The position numbers and the translations under genes are program-made. Source: Nakaseomyces glabratus (lineage: Eukaryota > Ascomycota > Saccharomycetes > Saccharomycetales > Saccharomycetaceae). Taken from it: 64,000 bases of DNA. Positions 1-10,088 of this stretch are shown one piece after another (positions within the stretch are counted from its first letter, which is position 1; every line of letters begins with the position of its first letter). The stretch covers positions 248,001-312,000 of the forward strand of contig NC_088957.1 in the NCBI RefSeq assembly GCF_010111755.1, written 5' to 3'. The notes under the pieces are model-generated. The model did no database searches and was not told where the DNA came from. It was given only the letters and a program-made list of their open reading frames with translations.

Positions 1-908
1 ATACCGTCCAAGTTGAAATTGAAAACTGTCTTGGGGCGATCATAGAAATGACTGAAATGCCCAATGAAGTTAACATTACAATGGACGCAACACCACCAAT
101 GAGCCTTCAAGAGAATGAAAACATATTTGAATATACCGGTTATAAAAGAATTGCCCCAGAACTTCAAAATTTTGATAAAAATGGTGAATTAAGAAGTGCA
201 GCAAACTATACATCGTGGTATTCTGCTCAGGAGATAGTACCTAAATCTGCTGCCTCACCAGAAAATAGTGTTGCTGGCAGCTCACCAGGTAGATCTTTCC
301 AATCACAAGATGTTGAGGAAAATATATTTTCTGTATTCACTAATGAAGAAGAAAATTCAACCTCCTTATTAGATGGATTGAATCTGGAAACGACTTCCTT
401 TGTATTAGATGCTACTTCTTGGCTCAGACACTCTGCGCATATTTATAAGCTTGCAAGCAACAGCTTTTTGGTCTTTTCAATTTGTTTGACAACTTTCCAG
501 GAATTGCGCTTTTTGCGAAAATCTAAGGACGAAAATGTAATGGAGGCCGCTGCTAGAGCAATTATTATAATAAGACAGCTATATAGTGATGGCAAGGTTA
601 TTCCGTTAAGATTTACTGGAAATATTGCCACACATATCGAAGAGCATTTAGAATTCGAAGAGCAGATAACATGGAGATCCCATGTGGATGAATTTGTTAT
701 CGAATCAATAAGTAAAGCTCAAAAGAAGTTCTTGCAACCATTTGTACAGAATCCTGTTGACAACGATTCAAGATTTTTTGTACTAGTCAGTGATGATGAA
801 AACATGAAAAGAAAGGCTCACGAAAAAGAAATAAGAACGTTTACTACTAGATTTGTTTTTGCATTATGTAGTGAAATGGGGAAAGGAAGATTAATTTGTA
901 CCAACTAA
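1..908 (+). CDS. ESL2: EST/SMG-like PIN-domain protein, C-terminal part only (5' truncated by window edge)
   Basis: The reading frame is open from base 3, so this is the C-terminal ~300 residues of a longer protein whose 5' end lies outside the window. Numbered from the Met at base 48, a low-complexity linker leads into a PIN-type ribonuclease fold from about residue 117. Acidic residues sit at the usual PIN positions: D121 (VLDATSWLRH), E152 (TTFQELRFL), D214/E215 (HVDEF) and D249/D250 (LVSDDEN). The wording matches the C-terminus of yeast Esl1/Esl2, large (~1100-1200 aa) proteins related to EST1/SMG6. In S. cerevisiae ESL2 lies two genes from UBP11, and here a UBP11-like gene follows convergently, which favours ESL2 over ESL1. 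Family knowledge suggests a role in RNA metabolism or telomere-linked silencing; nuclease activity is not shown here. Confidence 0.85.
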   Translation, partial: TVQVEIENCLGAIIEMTEMPNEVNITMDATPPMSLQENENIFEYTGYKRIAPELQNFDKNGELRSAANYTSWYSAQEIVPKSAASPENSVAGSSPGRSFQSQDVEENIFSVFTNEEENSTSLLDGLNLETTSFVLDATSWLRHSAHIYKLASNSFLVFSICLTTFQELRFLRKSKDENVMEAAARAIIIIRQLYSDGKVIPLRFTGNIATHIEEHLEFEEQITWRSHVDEFVIESISKAQKKFLQPFVQNPVDNDSRFFVLVSDDENMKRKAHEKEIRTFTTRFVFALCSEMGKGRLICTN

Positions 909-1090
909 GTGATTGAGAAATTAGATCTAAAAGATTATTCGCGCAACAAAAATTCTATGGCACCAATTTATGACATCCTGCCATTATTTTTACGTACATT
1001 GTTTTATAGAGGCAAAGAAAATTTAGGAGCTCCGACCTAGATTATATATATTTCCTGTAACAATATTCTACTAAGTTCAATACTATTTTA

Positions 1091-2986
1091 TTAAATGCGC
1101 TCATAAAATAATACATATGCATCATTATTTGTTATGGAGTTTATTTCAGTTTTTGATTTGAAAAAGTCTGTACGGTTAAAAACCAAATCGTCATCAAACT
1201 CAACCCACTTCTGCAATTCTAAGTCTGTAAAATGATTTTTTTCCTTATTTACCAATGCTGTGTAGTGCCCACCTCTAGGACTACCTATATGGTTTATAGT
1301 TCCATAAAGTCTATAAGTTACTGAACTATTATCTAACGTTTCTACTGTCAGGCTCATTGGATATGATATATTTGATGTATTTTTTTTTGAAATATCATAG
1401 CAAAATCGAGATAAATGGATCACCAATATTGGGGGCAAAGAAACAAAGCTTACAGACAATATTGTTTCTGATTTTTTTTGTTGTCTGTGTCTTTGTTCAT
1501 TTTCTAAATTATCATATTTCAATTGAGAGAATTTATTAGCGCCGGAATTTCTCTCGGTTTTACCTGCTTCAATATGAGAAAAAAATCTGGGAAATTTGGA
1601 GTGTTTTCCAATATTTGTGTGCTTTTGTTGATACGTCTTATCATTATCTATAACGTTGTATCTAGCTTTCGTCTCGCAACTAGGACAGGCCCATGAATTT
1701 TCACCAGTTAATATTTCTTTTCTTGTGAACAGGTTTATACAGTCCTCAAGCCTTATGGTTTTTGACTTGAAGAACAGTGAAGATTTTTCCTTGGGTATGT
1801 TTAAAGACAGGATATAAAAAGAGGAGAAAGTACTAGCTGATTCGTTACAGTGTTTACAGATTAGCTTACTCTCAACATCACCTCTAAATAAAAGATCAAT
1901 TGGCGATAAATTATTCCTACTAATCATTTCATTGTACCAACGCAGATAATTCTTATTTTTTTTCAAATAACGATTGTTGCTTCTTGACGCTATAAGGGAA
2001 CGGTCTTTAACGGTTGCAGAAGTGTTAGCAAGTTCTACTCGTAATCTCTCTAACACAAACATCAAGAATTCTTGTGTATCTTGTTGACAATGAGGTATTT
2101 TGAAATCAGGTCTTAGTCTTTTGCATGTTTCCATAAAGGACTTCGGTATGATGGCACAGCCGCCGTTTTGGTACATTTTCTTAAATAGCAGACTTAAATC
2201 ATTCGCAATTGATAAGGATTCAGAGTTTGTCTCTGCTTTGAACATCTCAAATTTATCAGTGAGGAATAGGTCTCGAAATTGTGTGCTGCCAAACAGACAT
2301 TGTAGCATGCTATTCATGTAACAGGTGTTCCCCATATTTCGAATACCAAAGACAGATAACTTTTGTTCTTCTGTTATCGCGTTAATGATAATCGGTAATG
2401 TATACTGTTTAGAATCATGATCGATATCTATGGGCGACTTTGCTAGAGCAGATTTCGAATCTGAACACTCTAATGAAGAGCCTGAAGAATCAGTACTTGT
2501 ATTTTGCGATTTGTCCTCCACTGTAGAAAGATCGCAACATGAATTCGCCTTTTGACTTAGCTTTACACTAAAGTTTCCTGAGTTTCTATTTTTATTCATT
2601 TCTAATGTTTGGCTGGTTCTGCACTTCTCTCTAACCCTGTCCAACAGGTATTGAAATGTCAAATCACCTTCACCTTTCACTAGGTAATTGTTTTTAAGTT
2701 GCAAGTAGGTGCCATATTCAGTGTCCTCCAGCTGAAATTGGTTTGCATTTGGAACTAACAAGTATATGTAGAAGCATCCAGCAGCGTAGTTCATGTATGA
2801 GGACTCCAATAGCTTCTCCTGGCCGAGCGTTTCTGTCTTATCCAGATATTTCGCAGCTTGTCCCAGCAACTGAGACACTTTGCATAGCGTCAAGACCCAG
2901 TACTGCTTCTTGATGCTAGTCTCGAACACTTGTGATACTAAAGACTTGAGTATTTCGGTATTGCAAATAACTAAATCAGCAGTCAT
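1091..2986 (-). CDS. UBP11: Ubiquitin-specific protease, UBP11/UBP7 type
   Basis: A 631-residue deubiquitinase of the C19 (USP) family, which cleaves ubiquitin from substrates. The Cys box GIRNMGNTCYMNSMLQC places the catalytic cysteine at residue 222. A zinc-binding pair CKHC (377-380) and CPSC (434-437) lies in the fingers region, and the His box RGGHYTALV puts the catalytic histidine at 574. The first ~125 residues form a helical segment like the N-terminus of Ubp7 (GCFYIYLLVPNANQFQ), followed by a short low-complexity linker. The rhodanese-like domain of Ubp7 is absent, so the size and layout fit Ubp11 (about 717 aa in S. cerevisiae). It is convergent with the ESL gene, with ~180 bp between stop codons. 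UBP7 and UBP11 are duplicates, so the symbol is tentative; the family assignment is firm. Confidence 0.9.
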   Translation of the reverse strand: MTADLVICNTEILKSLVSQVFETSIKKQYWVLTLCKVSQLLGQAAKYLDKTETLGQEKLLESSYMNYAAGCFYIYLLVPNANQFQLEDTEYGTYLQLKNNYLVKGEGDLTFQYLLDRVREKCRTSQTLEMNKNRNSGNFSVKLSQKANSCCDLSTVEDKSQNTSTDSSGSSLECSDSKSALAKSPIDIDHDSKQYTLPIIINAITEEQKLSVFGIRNMGNTCYMNSMLQCLFGSTQFRDLFLTDKFEMFKAETNSESLSIANDLSLLFKKMYQNGGCAIIPKSFMETCKRLRPDFKIPHCQQDTQEFLMFVLERLRVELANTSATVKDRSLIASRSNNRYLKKNKNYLRWYNEMISRNNLSPIDLLFRGDVESKLICKHCNESASTFSSFYILSLNIPKEKSSLFFKSKTIRLEDCINLFTRKEILTGENSWACPSCETKARYNVIDNDKTYQQKHTNIGKHSKFPRFFSHIEAGKTERNSGANKFSQLKYDNLENEQRHRQQKKSETILSVSFVSLPPILVIHLSRFCYDISKKNTSNISYPMSLTVETLDNSSVTYRLYGTINHIGSPRGGHYTALVNKEKNHFTDLELQKWVEFDDDLVFNRTDFFKSKTEINSITNNDAYVLFYERI

Positions 2987-3442
2987 AGCAAAAATCCTTT
3001 ATATGTAAAAGTATCAGCTAGATAAACCCAATAGTCATGTAAACTTTTGATCATTAGCAAATACTTTTGAAGTGCAAGAAAGTGGATAGATCTACGCTCA
3101 ACTGGATGGGGGGAGCCTCTACCCATCCATCATTCTCTTATATAGAAACGGTAGTCATCGGGACTACTGATGACTTTTCTTATTACGTGCTTGTTCGCAA
3201 AGCCCGGACCCTTAAAGACTTTTCAACAATGGTAATCCACAGAAAGGTGCGTACAAATCAATAAAAAAAAAGGACTCAAAAATAATTTGCAAATAATAGA
3301 GGAGAGCTCATCGCTCTGAATGCTTGAAGAACAACTCGCGCACCATTTATAGAATTCAACAGAAATAATAGCGGTAGAGTAAATGTAAAAAGTAACATCT
3401 TGACAAAGATACAGGCTTGTCACCATGAGAATAGGAATAAAA

Positions 3443-3627
3443 ATTACCTCAACACATTCCCCCGTTACTTCGGGGGGAGTTGGAGGTAATCCACTATCCT
3501 ACTTCGATGTCCTAGAGGGCCCAGATATCAGCTATGATAGTCTCGTTCGCTAACACCCCTTCTAATGTAGCGAGTTTGTGATCTCTACTGCTGATGCGAT
3601 GAACGAAGTATAGGATTTATATTTCGT
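3443..3627 (+). ncRNA. Candidate structured RNA: three consecutive stem-loops
   Basis: Three inverted repeats lie within 185 bp. The first pairs 3443-3450 with 3483-3490, 3451-3453 with 3479-3481 and 3459-3464 with 3471-3476 (17 bp in total, loop TTACTT). The second pairs TCGCTA (3547-3552) with TAGCGA (3568-3573). The third pairs 3603-3612 with 3618-3627 (10 bp, loop GGATT). The third stem needs a G-U wobble on the plus strand that would be an A-C mismatch on the minus strand, which weakly favours a plus-strand RNA. No snoRNA boxes or tRNA signature were found. It could instead be promoter DNA with cruciform potential. Confidence 0.25.
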
Positions 3628-3851
3628 ATAGATCGTAAATCAAAAGCGAAGGGGATGTTCTACTTGAGAAAGGGGGGGGGGAGTGGACTGAATCAAAGCA
3701 TTTACGGGGATTCCACGGATGCATTTCCTGATCTTGAATTGTGATAGTCTTGCTCTATCTCCCATACAGAAGAGTGGGCTGTGTCTTGTAGTTGCAATAG
3801 AAGGCTTCCCCACCCCCCCTAAAGAGGCCCTTTTGAGAGTTGTAAATCATC

Positions 3852-3880
3852 TGACTCATCGTATCCACAGACGTGAGTCA
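3852..3880. promoter_or_regulatory. Two Gcn4-type sites upstream of LYS12
   Basis: TGACTCA at 3852-3858 and its reverse-complement form TGAGTCA at 3874-3880 match the general amino-acid control activator Gcn4 (consensus TGASTCA). They lie ~650 bp upstream of the LYS12 start, far for yeast but plausible for a lysine-biosynthesis gene with a long promoter. Confidence 0.5.
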
Positions 3881-3982
3881 TCTATAAAACACTTGCCACG
3901 AAATATTTGGAAAGAGCATATGACCGATGTGCCGTCTTAAATAACACCCGGAAATTCTGTCAGCTGAGAAAATCGCGAAATT

Positions 3983-3991
3983 TCCGGCGGA
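3983..3991 (+). promoter_or_regulatory. Lys14-type site (TCCGGCGGA) upstream of LYS12
   Basis: TCCGGCGGA matches exactly the Lys14 consensus TCCRNYGGA, the lysine-pathway-specific activator site found in S. cerevisiae LYS promoters. It sits in a near-palindromic context (AATTTCC..GGAATTT) ~530 bp upstream of LYS12. Sequence match plus pathway context; binding is inferred. Confidence 0.6.
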
Positions 3992-4168
3992 ATTTTCTAT
4001 CTGCAAATGATTCACATGTGTACGGCAGTATCTGTGATACCGCAACAGTTTCCGTTAGGGAACGAAATCGCGATGGGATAATGGTCCCTTGGAAGTACTG
4101 GGCATAACTGGGTGCTTGTTTTTTCAAGAGGGAAACAGCTGAAAAAAAATAAAAAATGAAAAAATATT

Positions 4169-4190
4169 TGAAATTTCAAAGCGATGAGCA
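4169..4190 (+). promoter_or_regulatory. PAC-like element with adjacent TGAAATTTCA
   Basis: GCGATGAGCA at 4181-4190 is one base from the ribosome-biogenesis PAC motif GCGATGAGCT. It directly follows TGAAATTTCA (4169-4178), an RRPE-like palindrome. The pair lies ~335 bp upstream of LYS12, which is not a ribosome-biogenesis gene. Confidence 0.45.
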
Positions 4191-4416
4191 TTTTCCAGTT
4201 GGATTTAGGTGCAAGCTAGCTCAAAAATTCCAGTGTGATTGCTTGACCTAAAATGTACTATTTAATTGTAAGTGGAACAATGGTTCTTGATGACTAAATA
4301 TACTGTGCCAACAAGATATGACTTTATGATCCCAGGACTGACGAAAAGAAAAAAAATTCCGTTGTAATGACTGTTGATTTATAAAAAAAAGAGCATTGAA
4401 TTGTAGCGTTCTTCGA

Positions 4417-4426
4417 TATATAAAAG
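4417..4426 (+). promoter_or_regulatory. LYS12 TATA box
   Basis: TATATAAAAG lies ~98 bp upstream of the LYS12 start codon, a normal TATA-to-ATG spacing for yeast. Confidence 0.6.
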
Positions 4427-4505
4427 CGGCTGTCTCTTGTGTTTTGCTAAATATAATCCTCTGAACACTTTACATAACCCACTACCCGTAAATAACAACT
4501 ACTGA

Positions 4506-5642
<1,137 letters not shown>

Positions 5643-5836
5643 TGTGGATTCTCTAATGTATAGAAATTCCACTTCACTTTTTCAGTTCTATTAACAACAT
5701 AAGTCTATAAATTGCTTTTTATGACGTTTTGTACATTATTTATCATCTAATTATCATTAAGACACTCATGAATACTTAAAAATATCCAAACTTAAGATAT
5801 TACTCAGTTCTACCAATCTATACCTTGTCCGTATTA

Positions 5837-7903
5837 TTACACAGCGCTAGGAAATCTTCTCTTGAAGTCTTCCTCTAAGTCATCAACGTTTAAGTGCATT
5901 AAAACATCAGTTGCATCACTCGTGATGCGGTCATTTTGCTTGGGTTCTAGTCTCAACGCACTCAGAGTGGAAATCTTTTTGTTTGAGCGCAGTTTTTTGG
6001 GCTTGGGTGGAGGTGCAGGCTTAATTTTACCACTTTTTGAAAGCTGATTTTTATCTGATGGTATTCTAATGGTGGGAACATCATTAAAATCTATCAAATC
6101 TGCAAGAACGGGTGAATCTGGAGTCACTTTAGGAATATTAGTCCCTGTGGAAGAAAGCTCATCAGTATATTTACCGTAACCTTGTGCAGACTTTTTAACT
6201 TCGTTACTACTCATATTATCTAATAAATGCTGCACACGTAGTTGAATAGATTTTCGTTTCTCAGAATTGGGATTCAATGGCAATCTAAAATCAGAACCAT
6301 CACTTCTTGAGCTAGGACTTCTCTGTACAGCAATATCAAGCTTATCACTATCAAGTTTGGAGCTTTTTAAACTATTGTTATCGCCGGTATGAACGTGCCT
6401 TGTCCGGTATTCTGAACTTGTTGGTATATATAAACTGCTGCCTTGGGAGTTAGTCCTAGTTCTGGTGTTAGGTGATGAAGCAAACGTTGAGGTCACTTGT
6501 AGTTGCTCATTCTTCTTCATCATCCCGCTTGGTTTTGGTTGATGAGAAGAATCTTTATTTTGCAATTGATTAGCAGCCGGCACAATCGCTCCTTGAAATA
6601 CACTCGGTGAATTGCTTATGCTACCAAAATTGAACTCATTATGCCCCCAACTTTTTGATAATGGAGCTCCAATTAACGTACTTGACTTCACGAATGATCT
6701 AGATTGTGGAATTGGTTGAGGTTCTGGTGGCTTTGAATTATCCCAGACTTGACTTCCATTACCAATGACATTATTGCTGACCATTACGGTTGGCAGAGTC
6801 CTGTTATTATTAACCATTCCATTCCCTGAAAAGGTCGGTCTTTGTGCAATAGGCATAGGTTTTATCATTGGATTACTCAAGTTATCTGCTTGTGCATTCC
6901 TTAATTTCTGTAGTTGCAATTGTGGGTAGTCAATTTCAGTTGATAGTTTCACCTTCTCCATTGCCCGCAATAGGTAGAAGTTTCTTATTGGACATGGGAC
7001 GTTTTGCATTCTTGAGACTTCTTCCAAAACTTGACATACATTAGGCCTATCCGAAGGATGCTCTCTTAACATTGATTTAATTAAGTTTTTCAATCTGTCA
7101 CTATAATTCGGGAAGGAAGGGAATTGAAATCTAGCATGTAGAATGGCAGGCTCACCAAGTTTTTCAAATGGTGTGGTATAATAACAAAGTTTATACAGAA
7201 AAACACCCAGTGCCCAAATATCAGCCTTTTCATCGATGGGTAATCCGCGGTACAGATCTAGCATTTCAGGGCATCTGTATTGTGCTGTGGTATTTTTCAT
7301 GATATCATGCTGTACATATAACAATTCTTGCTGGTTTCTTGGAGGCCTTATTACACCACTGACTGATCCAAAATCACAGACCTTATAGATACCTCCCTTC
7401 GACAGTAGAACATTCTCTATCTTAATATCTCTGTGAAGCAGAGGTGGTACCAATGCATGCATTACGGCAATACCTTGTGTGGTTTGACTCATTATATCAA
7501 GTATTTCTGGCTCTGTTAACCTATTTTGAAGCCTAGTGTTCATAAAATCAATCAACCCCCCTCCTTCACAGTATTCCATCAGTAGAAACACTTCGTAAGT
7601 TCCATCATTTGTCGGCGACCTAGTTGCATGAGAATCAATATATGATACAACATGCTTATTATTGGCAAGAAGTTTCATTGCATCGACCTCAGCCCTCAGA
7701 ATGTTTAGAGACAATTTATCTGGAACTTTCACCCTTTTTAGACAAGCAACATTGCTACCATTGAAGAGACCCATGGAGAGTATCTCTACCGCATAGATCT
7801 GCGCAAACCCACCTGAGGTCAAGTACTTCAAGATCTTGACCGAATGTGTGCCAACCGTCAGTTGGGTTCCCACATTAATCCGATCCAATTCGGGTTGATT
7901 CAT
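5837..7903 (-). CDS. PRK1: Actin-regulating kinase of the Ark/Prk family
   Basis: A 688-residue Ser/Thr kinase that in yeast phosphorylates endocytic coat proteins (Pan1, Sla1, Ent1/2) at cortical actin patches to disassemble them. The kinase domain occupies about residues 18-300: glycine loop SGGFAQIY (30-37), lysine in CLKRV (K56), HRDIKIEN (D159) and CDFGSVSG (DFG 177-179). A long Ser/Asn/Pro-rich tail follows. A proline motif PAPPPKPKKL at ~629-638 matches the Abp1-SH3 ligand that targets Prk1/Ark1 to patches. It is shorter than S. cerevisiae Prk1 (810 aa), all of the difference lying in the tail. Position beside LYS12 and BMT5 supports PRK1 rather than ARK1. Confidence 0.93.
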   Translation of the reverse strand: MNQPELDRINVGTQLTVGTHSVKILKYLTSGGFAQIYAVEILSMGLFNGSNVACLKRVKVPDKLSLNILRAEVDAMKLLANNKHVVSYIDSHATRSPTNDGTYEVFLLMEYCEGGGLIDFMNTRLQNRLTEPEILDIMSQTTQGIAVMHALVPPLLHRDIKIENVLLSKGGIYKVCDFGSVSGVIRPPRNQQELLYVQHDIMKNTTAQYRCPEMLDLYRGLPIDEKADIWALGVFLYKLCYYTTPFEKLGEPAILHARFQFPSFPNYSDRLKNLIKSMLREHPSDRPNVCQVLEEVSRMQNVPCPIRNFYLLRAMEKVKLSTEIDYPQLQLQKLRNAQADNLSNPMIKPMPIAQRPTFSGNGMVNNNRTLPTVMVSNNVIGNGSQVWDNSKPPEPQPIPQSRSFVKSSTLIGAPLSKSWGHNEFNFGSISNSPSVFQGAIVPAANQLQNKDSSHQPKPSGMMKKNEQLQVTSTFASSPNTRTRTNSQGSSLYIPTSSEYRTRHVHTGDNNSLKSSKLDSDKLDIAVQRSPSSRSDGSDFRLPLNPNSEKRKSIQLRVQHLLDNMSSNEVKKSAQGYGKYTDELSSTGTNIPKVTPDSPVLADLIDFNDVPTIRIPSDKNQLSKSGKIKPAPPPKPKKLRSNKKISTLSALRLEPKQNDRITSDATDVLMHLNVDDLEEDFKRRFPSAV

Positions 7904-9021
7904 AACTCAAACTAATTGATAGTCAGTGATTAAATTTCAAGCTTATAACCTCACTAGATTTTAATAATATTCTTTAGGGTACACCTAATCTTTGATATAG
8001 CCGTAAAAATGTTACTTGTAATAATCGGTTTGGGAAATGGTTCTTATGCTTTTAATATTTATATTCGAAACCTAGCACTCCATGTAAGGAGGCTTAACAA
8101 TCGGAATAGTATTTAAGTTAAAGTATCAACAAACAGAAAGTTTCACAAAGGAGCTTCGCTATTAACATTCAATTGCGTCAATTAAACAATAGCTAAGATA
8201 TTACTAAAATACCTAAATATGGTGAGCCCTATACTCAATCATTTTTATTACCATTCTTGTAGTGCAAATGACAATTTTCCTTTGTTAGTGATGATTTTCT
8301 GCGGGCCTCATCGAGCTGTTCCTTTCTTGGTGATCATAGAAGGCTAGTTGTCAACTACACAACGGGGAAGTAGGCTTACAAAAATCTAAAATGTCGTCAT
8401 TTTGGTTTTCTGCGTTAGAAATTCTATGATTATGCTATTGTGTTAATATTGCAACTGCAGTTCAGACGTCGATCAATGCGGGGACCAGGCAAGTTTCAAT
8501 TACGATTGCAGAGTTTAATATTAAACAAGAGTACCATTGTGATGTAAGTTTATGTAATAATATGAGAATTACAACTTGAGGCAAATACGTAATTTACAAA
8601 TATGCAGTATAAGCAATCATGCTCAATTCAATTACAAATATTTATTGAGACTTTATCCTAAAGCCCTAATATGCACTAAAAAAGCGAGAGTGCTATAGCA
8701 TTTACTGTAACATGCACTTGCTAATCTTACTATGCTAAAAAATTTATTTGAACTTGCTTGCTTATGGTGGAGTGTAACAATATTGCACATTCAATTGCGA
8801 TGAGGATCTCTTACTTTATATTTTTTTGCGCCATAGAATACACCGTAGAAAGGCTTTTTTCCAATGTAAAGAATGAAAAATTTCGAAGCTCATCGCATCG
8901 ACAATAGTAACAAGGTGAGTCTTTAGATGAATTGCTTTAAAGCCTGGACATCTTTCAGTATGTTCAACTAAATAGTAACGTTCAAGAATTGTATAATTTC
9001 AAAGGTTGAACCTCACTGAAA
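7904..9021. other. PRK1-BMT5 divergent intergenic region
   Basis: About 1.1 kb, AT-rich, without an ORF worth calling. A 13-bp direct repeat ACATTCAATTGCG occurs at 8165-8177 and 8787-8799; the second copy runs into GCGATGAG. BMT5-proximal PAC/RRPE elements are listed separately. Nothing else was recognised. Confidence 0.6.
8797..8897. promoter_or_regulatory. PAC and RRPE elements of BMT5
   Basis: GCGATGAGG at 8797-8805 and GCTCATCGCA at 8888-8897 (reverse PAC) flank TGAAAAATTTC at 8874-8884 (RRPE). These are the two hallmark motifs of the yeast ribosome-biogenesis regulon and lie 125-225 bp upstream of BMT5, a 25S rRNA methyltransferase gene. Confidence 0.7.
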
Positions 9022-9993
9022 ATGGCTAGAAGATTAAAAGGTAAAGGTGGTGCAAAAGGTTTGAAAGCAGCTCTACTAAACCATAAGGCTAATGTTCAAC
9101 AGAACAAAGTTCTAAAGAAGAAAACAGAAAACAAGATAAAGCAAAAGACACAACTCAATAAGAATCAGAAAAAACAACAACAGAATAGTGTAGAAAAGAG
9201 TTTCATACCATTTGAAAAAAATGAAACGTTAATGCTGGTGGGTGAGGGTGATTTTTCATTTGCTAGATCAATTATTGAAGAATCATATATTTTACCTGAA
9301 AATTTAATAGTCACATCATATGACAACTCTTACAATGAATTGAAGCTGAAATACCCACATAGCTTTGAAGAAAACTTCAAATTTTTAGTTGATAATAATG
9401 TAAAGATATTATACCAGGTAGATGCCACTAAGTTGATAAAATCGTTAAAGCTTTCAAAGCACACACCTTGGAGTAAGTTGATGGGACCTAGTTGGAAATT
9501 CAAGTATTTGCAAAACATAATGTTCAACTTTCCACATACTGGAAAAGGTGTCAAAGATCAAGACAGGAATATTAGAGACCATCAAGAACTTTTGTTTGGA
9601 TTCTTTGATAGCGCCAAACAATTGTATTCTCTTGTAAATTCGAACAAGAAGAATTTGGAAGTAGGTCAAACAATGGGTTATAATTTATCCAATAACCATG
9701 ATGCGAAATCAAATATTACTGAGGAGGGTTACGGTAGAATAATATTATCTTTATTTACTGGTGAGCCATATGATTCTTGGAGTATAAAGATATTGGCAAA
9801 AAATAACGGCCTTCAATTAGAAAGGTCAAATAAGTTTCAATGGGAAAACTTCCCTCAATATTCACATAAAAGGACAAATAGTGAACAAGATACTACAAAA
9901 CCCGCCAAAGAACGTGATGCAAGGATTTATATCTTCAAGAAATATGAAAAGACTAAACCTAAAAAAGTTAGTGAGGATTCTGACGAAGAATAA
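9022..9993 (+). CDS. BMT5: 25S rRNA uridine-N3 methyltransferase
   Basis: A 323-residue nucleolar methyltransferase that in yeast makes m3U2634 in 25S rRNA. The N-terminal ~60 residues are lysine/glutamine-rich and basic, fitting nucleolar targeting and RNA contact. The Rossmann-like DUF2431 domain starts at ETLMLVGEGDFSFARSI, its SAM-binding loop, followed by VTSYD at the second strand and the domain-typical IMFNFPHTGKGVKDQDRNIRDHQELL. The acidic C-terminal tail is short. Length is close to S. cerevisiae Bmt5 (336 aa). It lies between PRK1 and FYV10 as in S. cerevisiae, and carries PAC/RRPE promoter motifs. Confidence 0.93.
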   Translation: MARRLKGKGGAKGLKAALLNHKANVQQNKVLKKKTENKIKQKTQLNKNQKKQQQNSVEKSFIPFEKNETLMLVGEGDFSFARSIIEESYILPENLIVTSYDNSYNELKLKYPHSFEENFKFLVDNNVKILYQVDATKLIKSLKLSKHTPWSKLMGPSWKFKYLQNIMFNFPHTGKGVKDQDRNIRDHQELLFGFFDSAKQLYSLVNSNKKNLEVGQTMGYNLSNNHDAKSNITEEGYGRIILSLFTGEPYDSWSIKILAKNNGLQLERSNKFQWENFPQYSHKRTNSEQDTTKPAKERDARIYIFKKYEKTKPKKVSEDSDEE

Positions 9994-10088
9994 TCACTGA
10001 AAATATATGTAAACTAACCATTAATGTAACGCCTAATCATTATTGAATTTTATCGAATATTTATGCATATGCTTATATAGAATAGCAT

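Noticed and set aside
3719..4107. Two overlapping small ORFs (73 and 66 codons) downstream of the G10 run
   Set aside because: No homology. They span the Gcn4 and Lys14 sites of the LYS12 promoter and have no coding-like composition.
8286..8480. C/D snoRNA suggested by GTGATGA at 8288-8294
   Set aside because: No CTGA D box occurs within ~180 bp downstream and no terminal stem was found.
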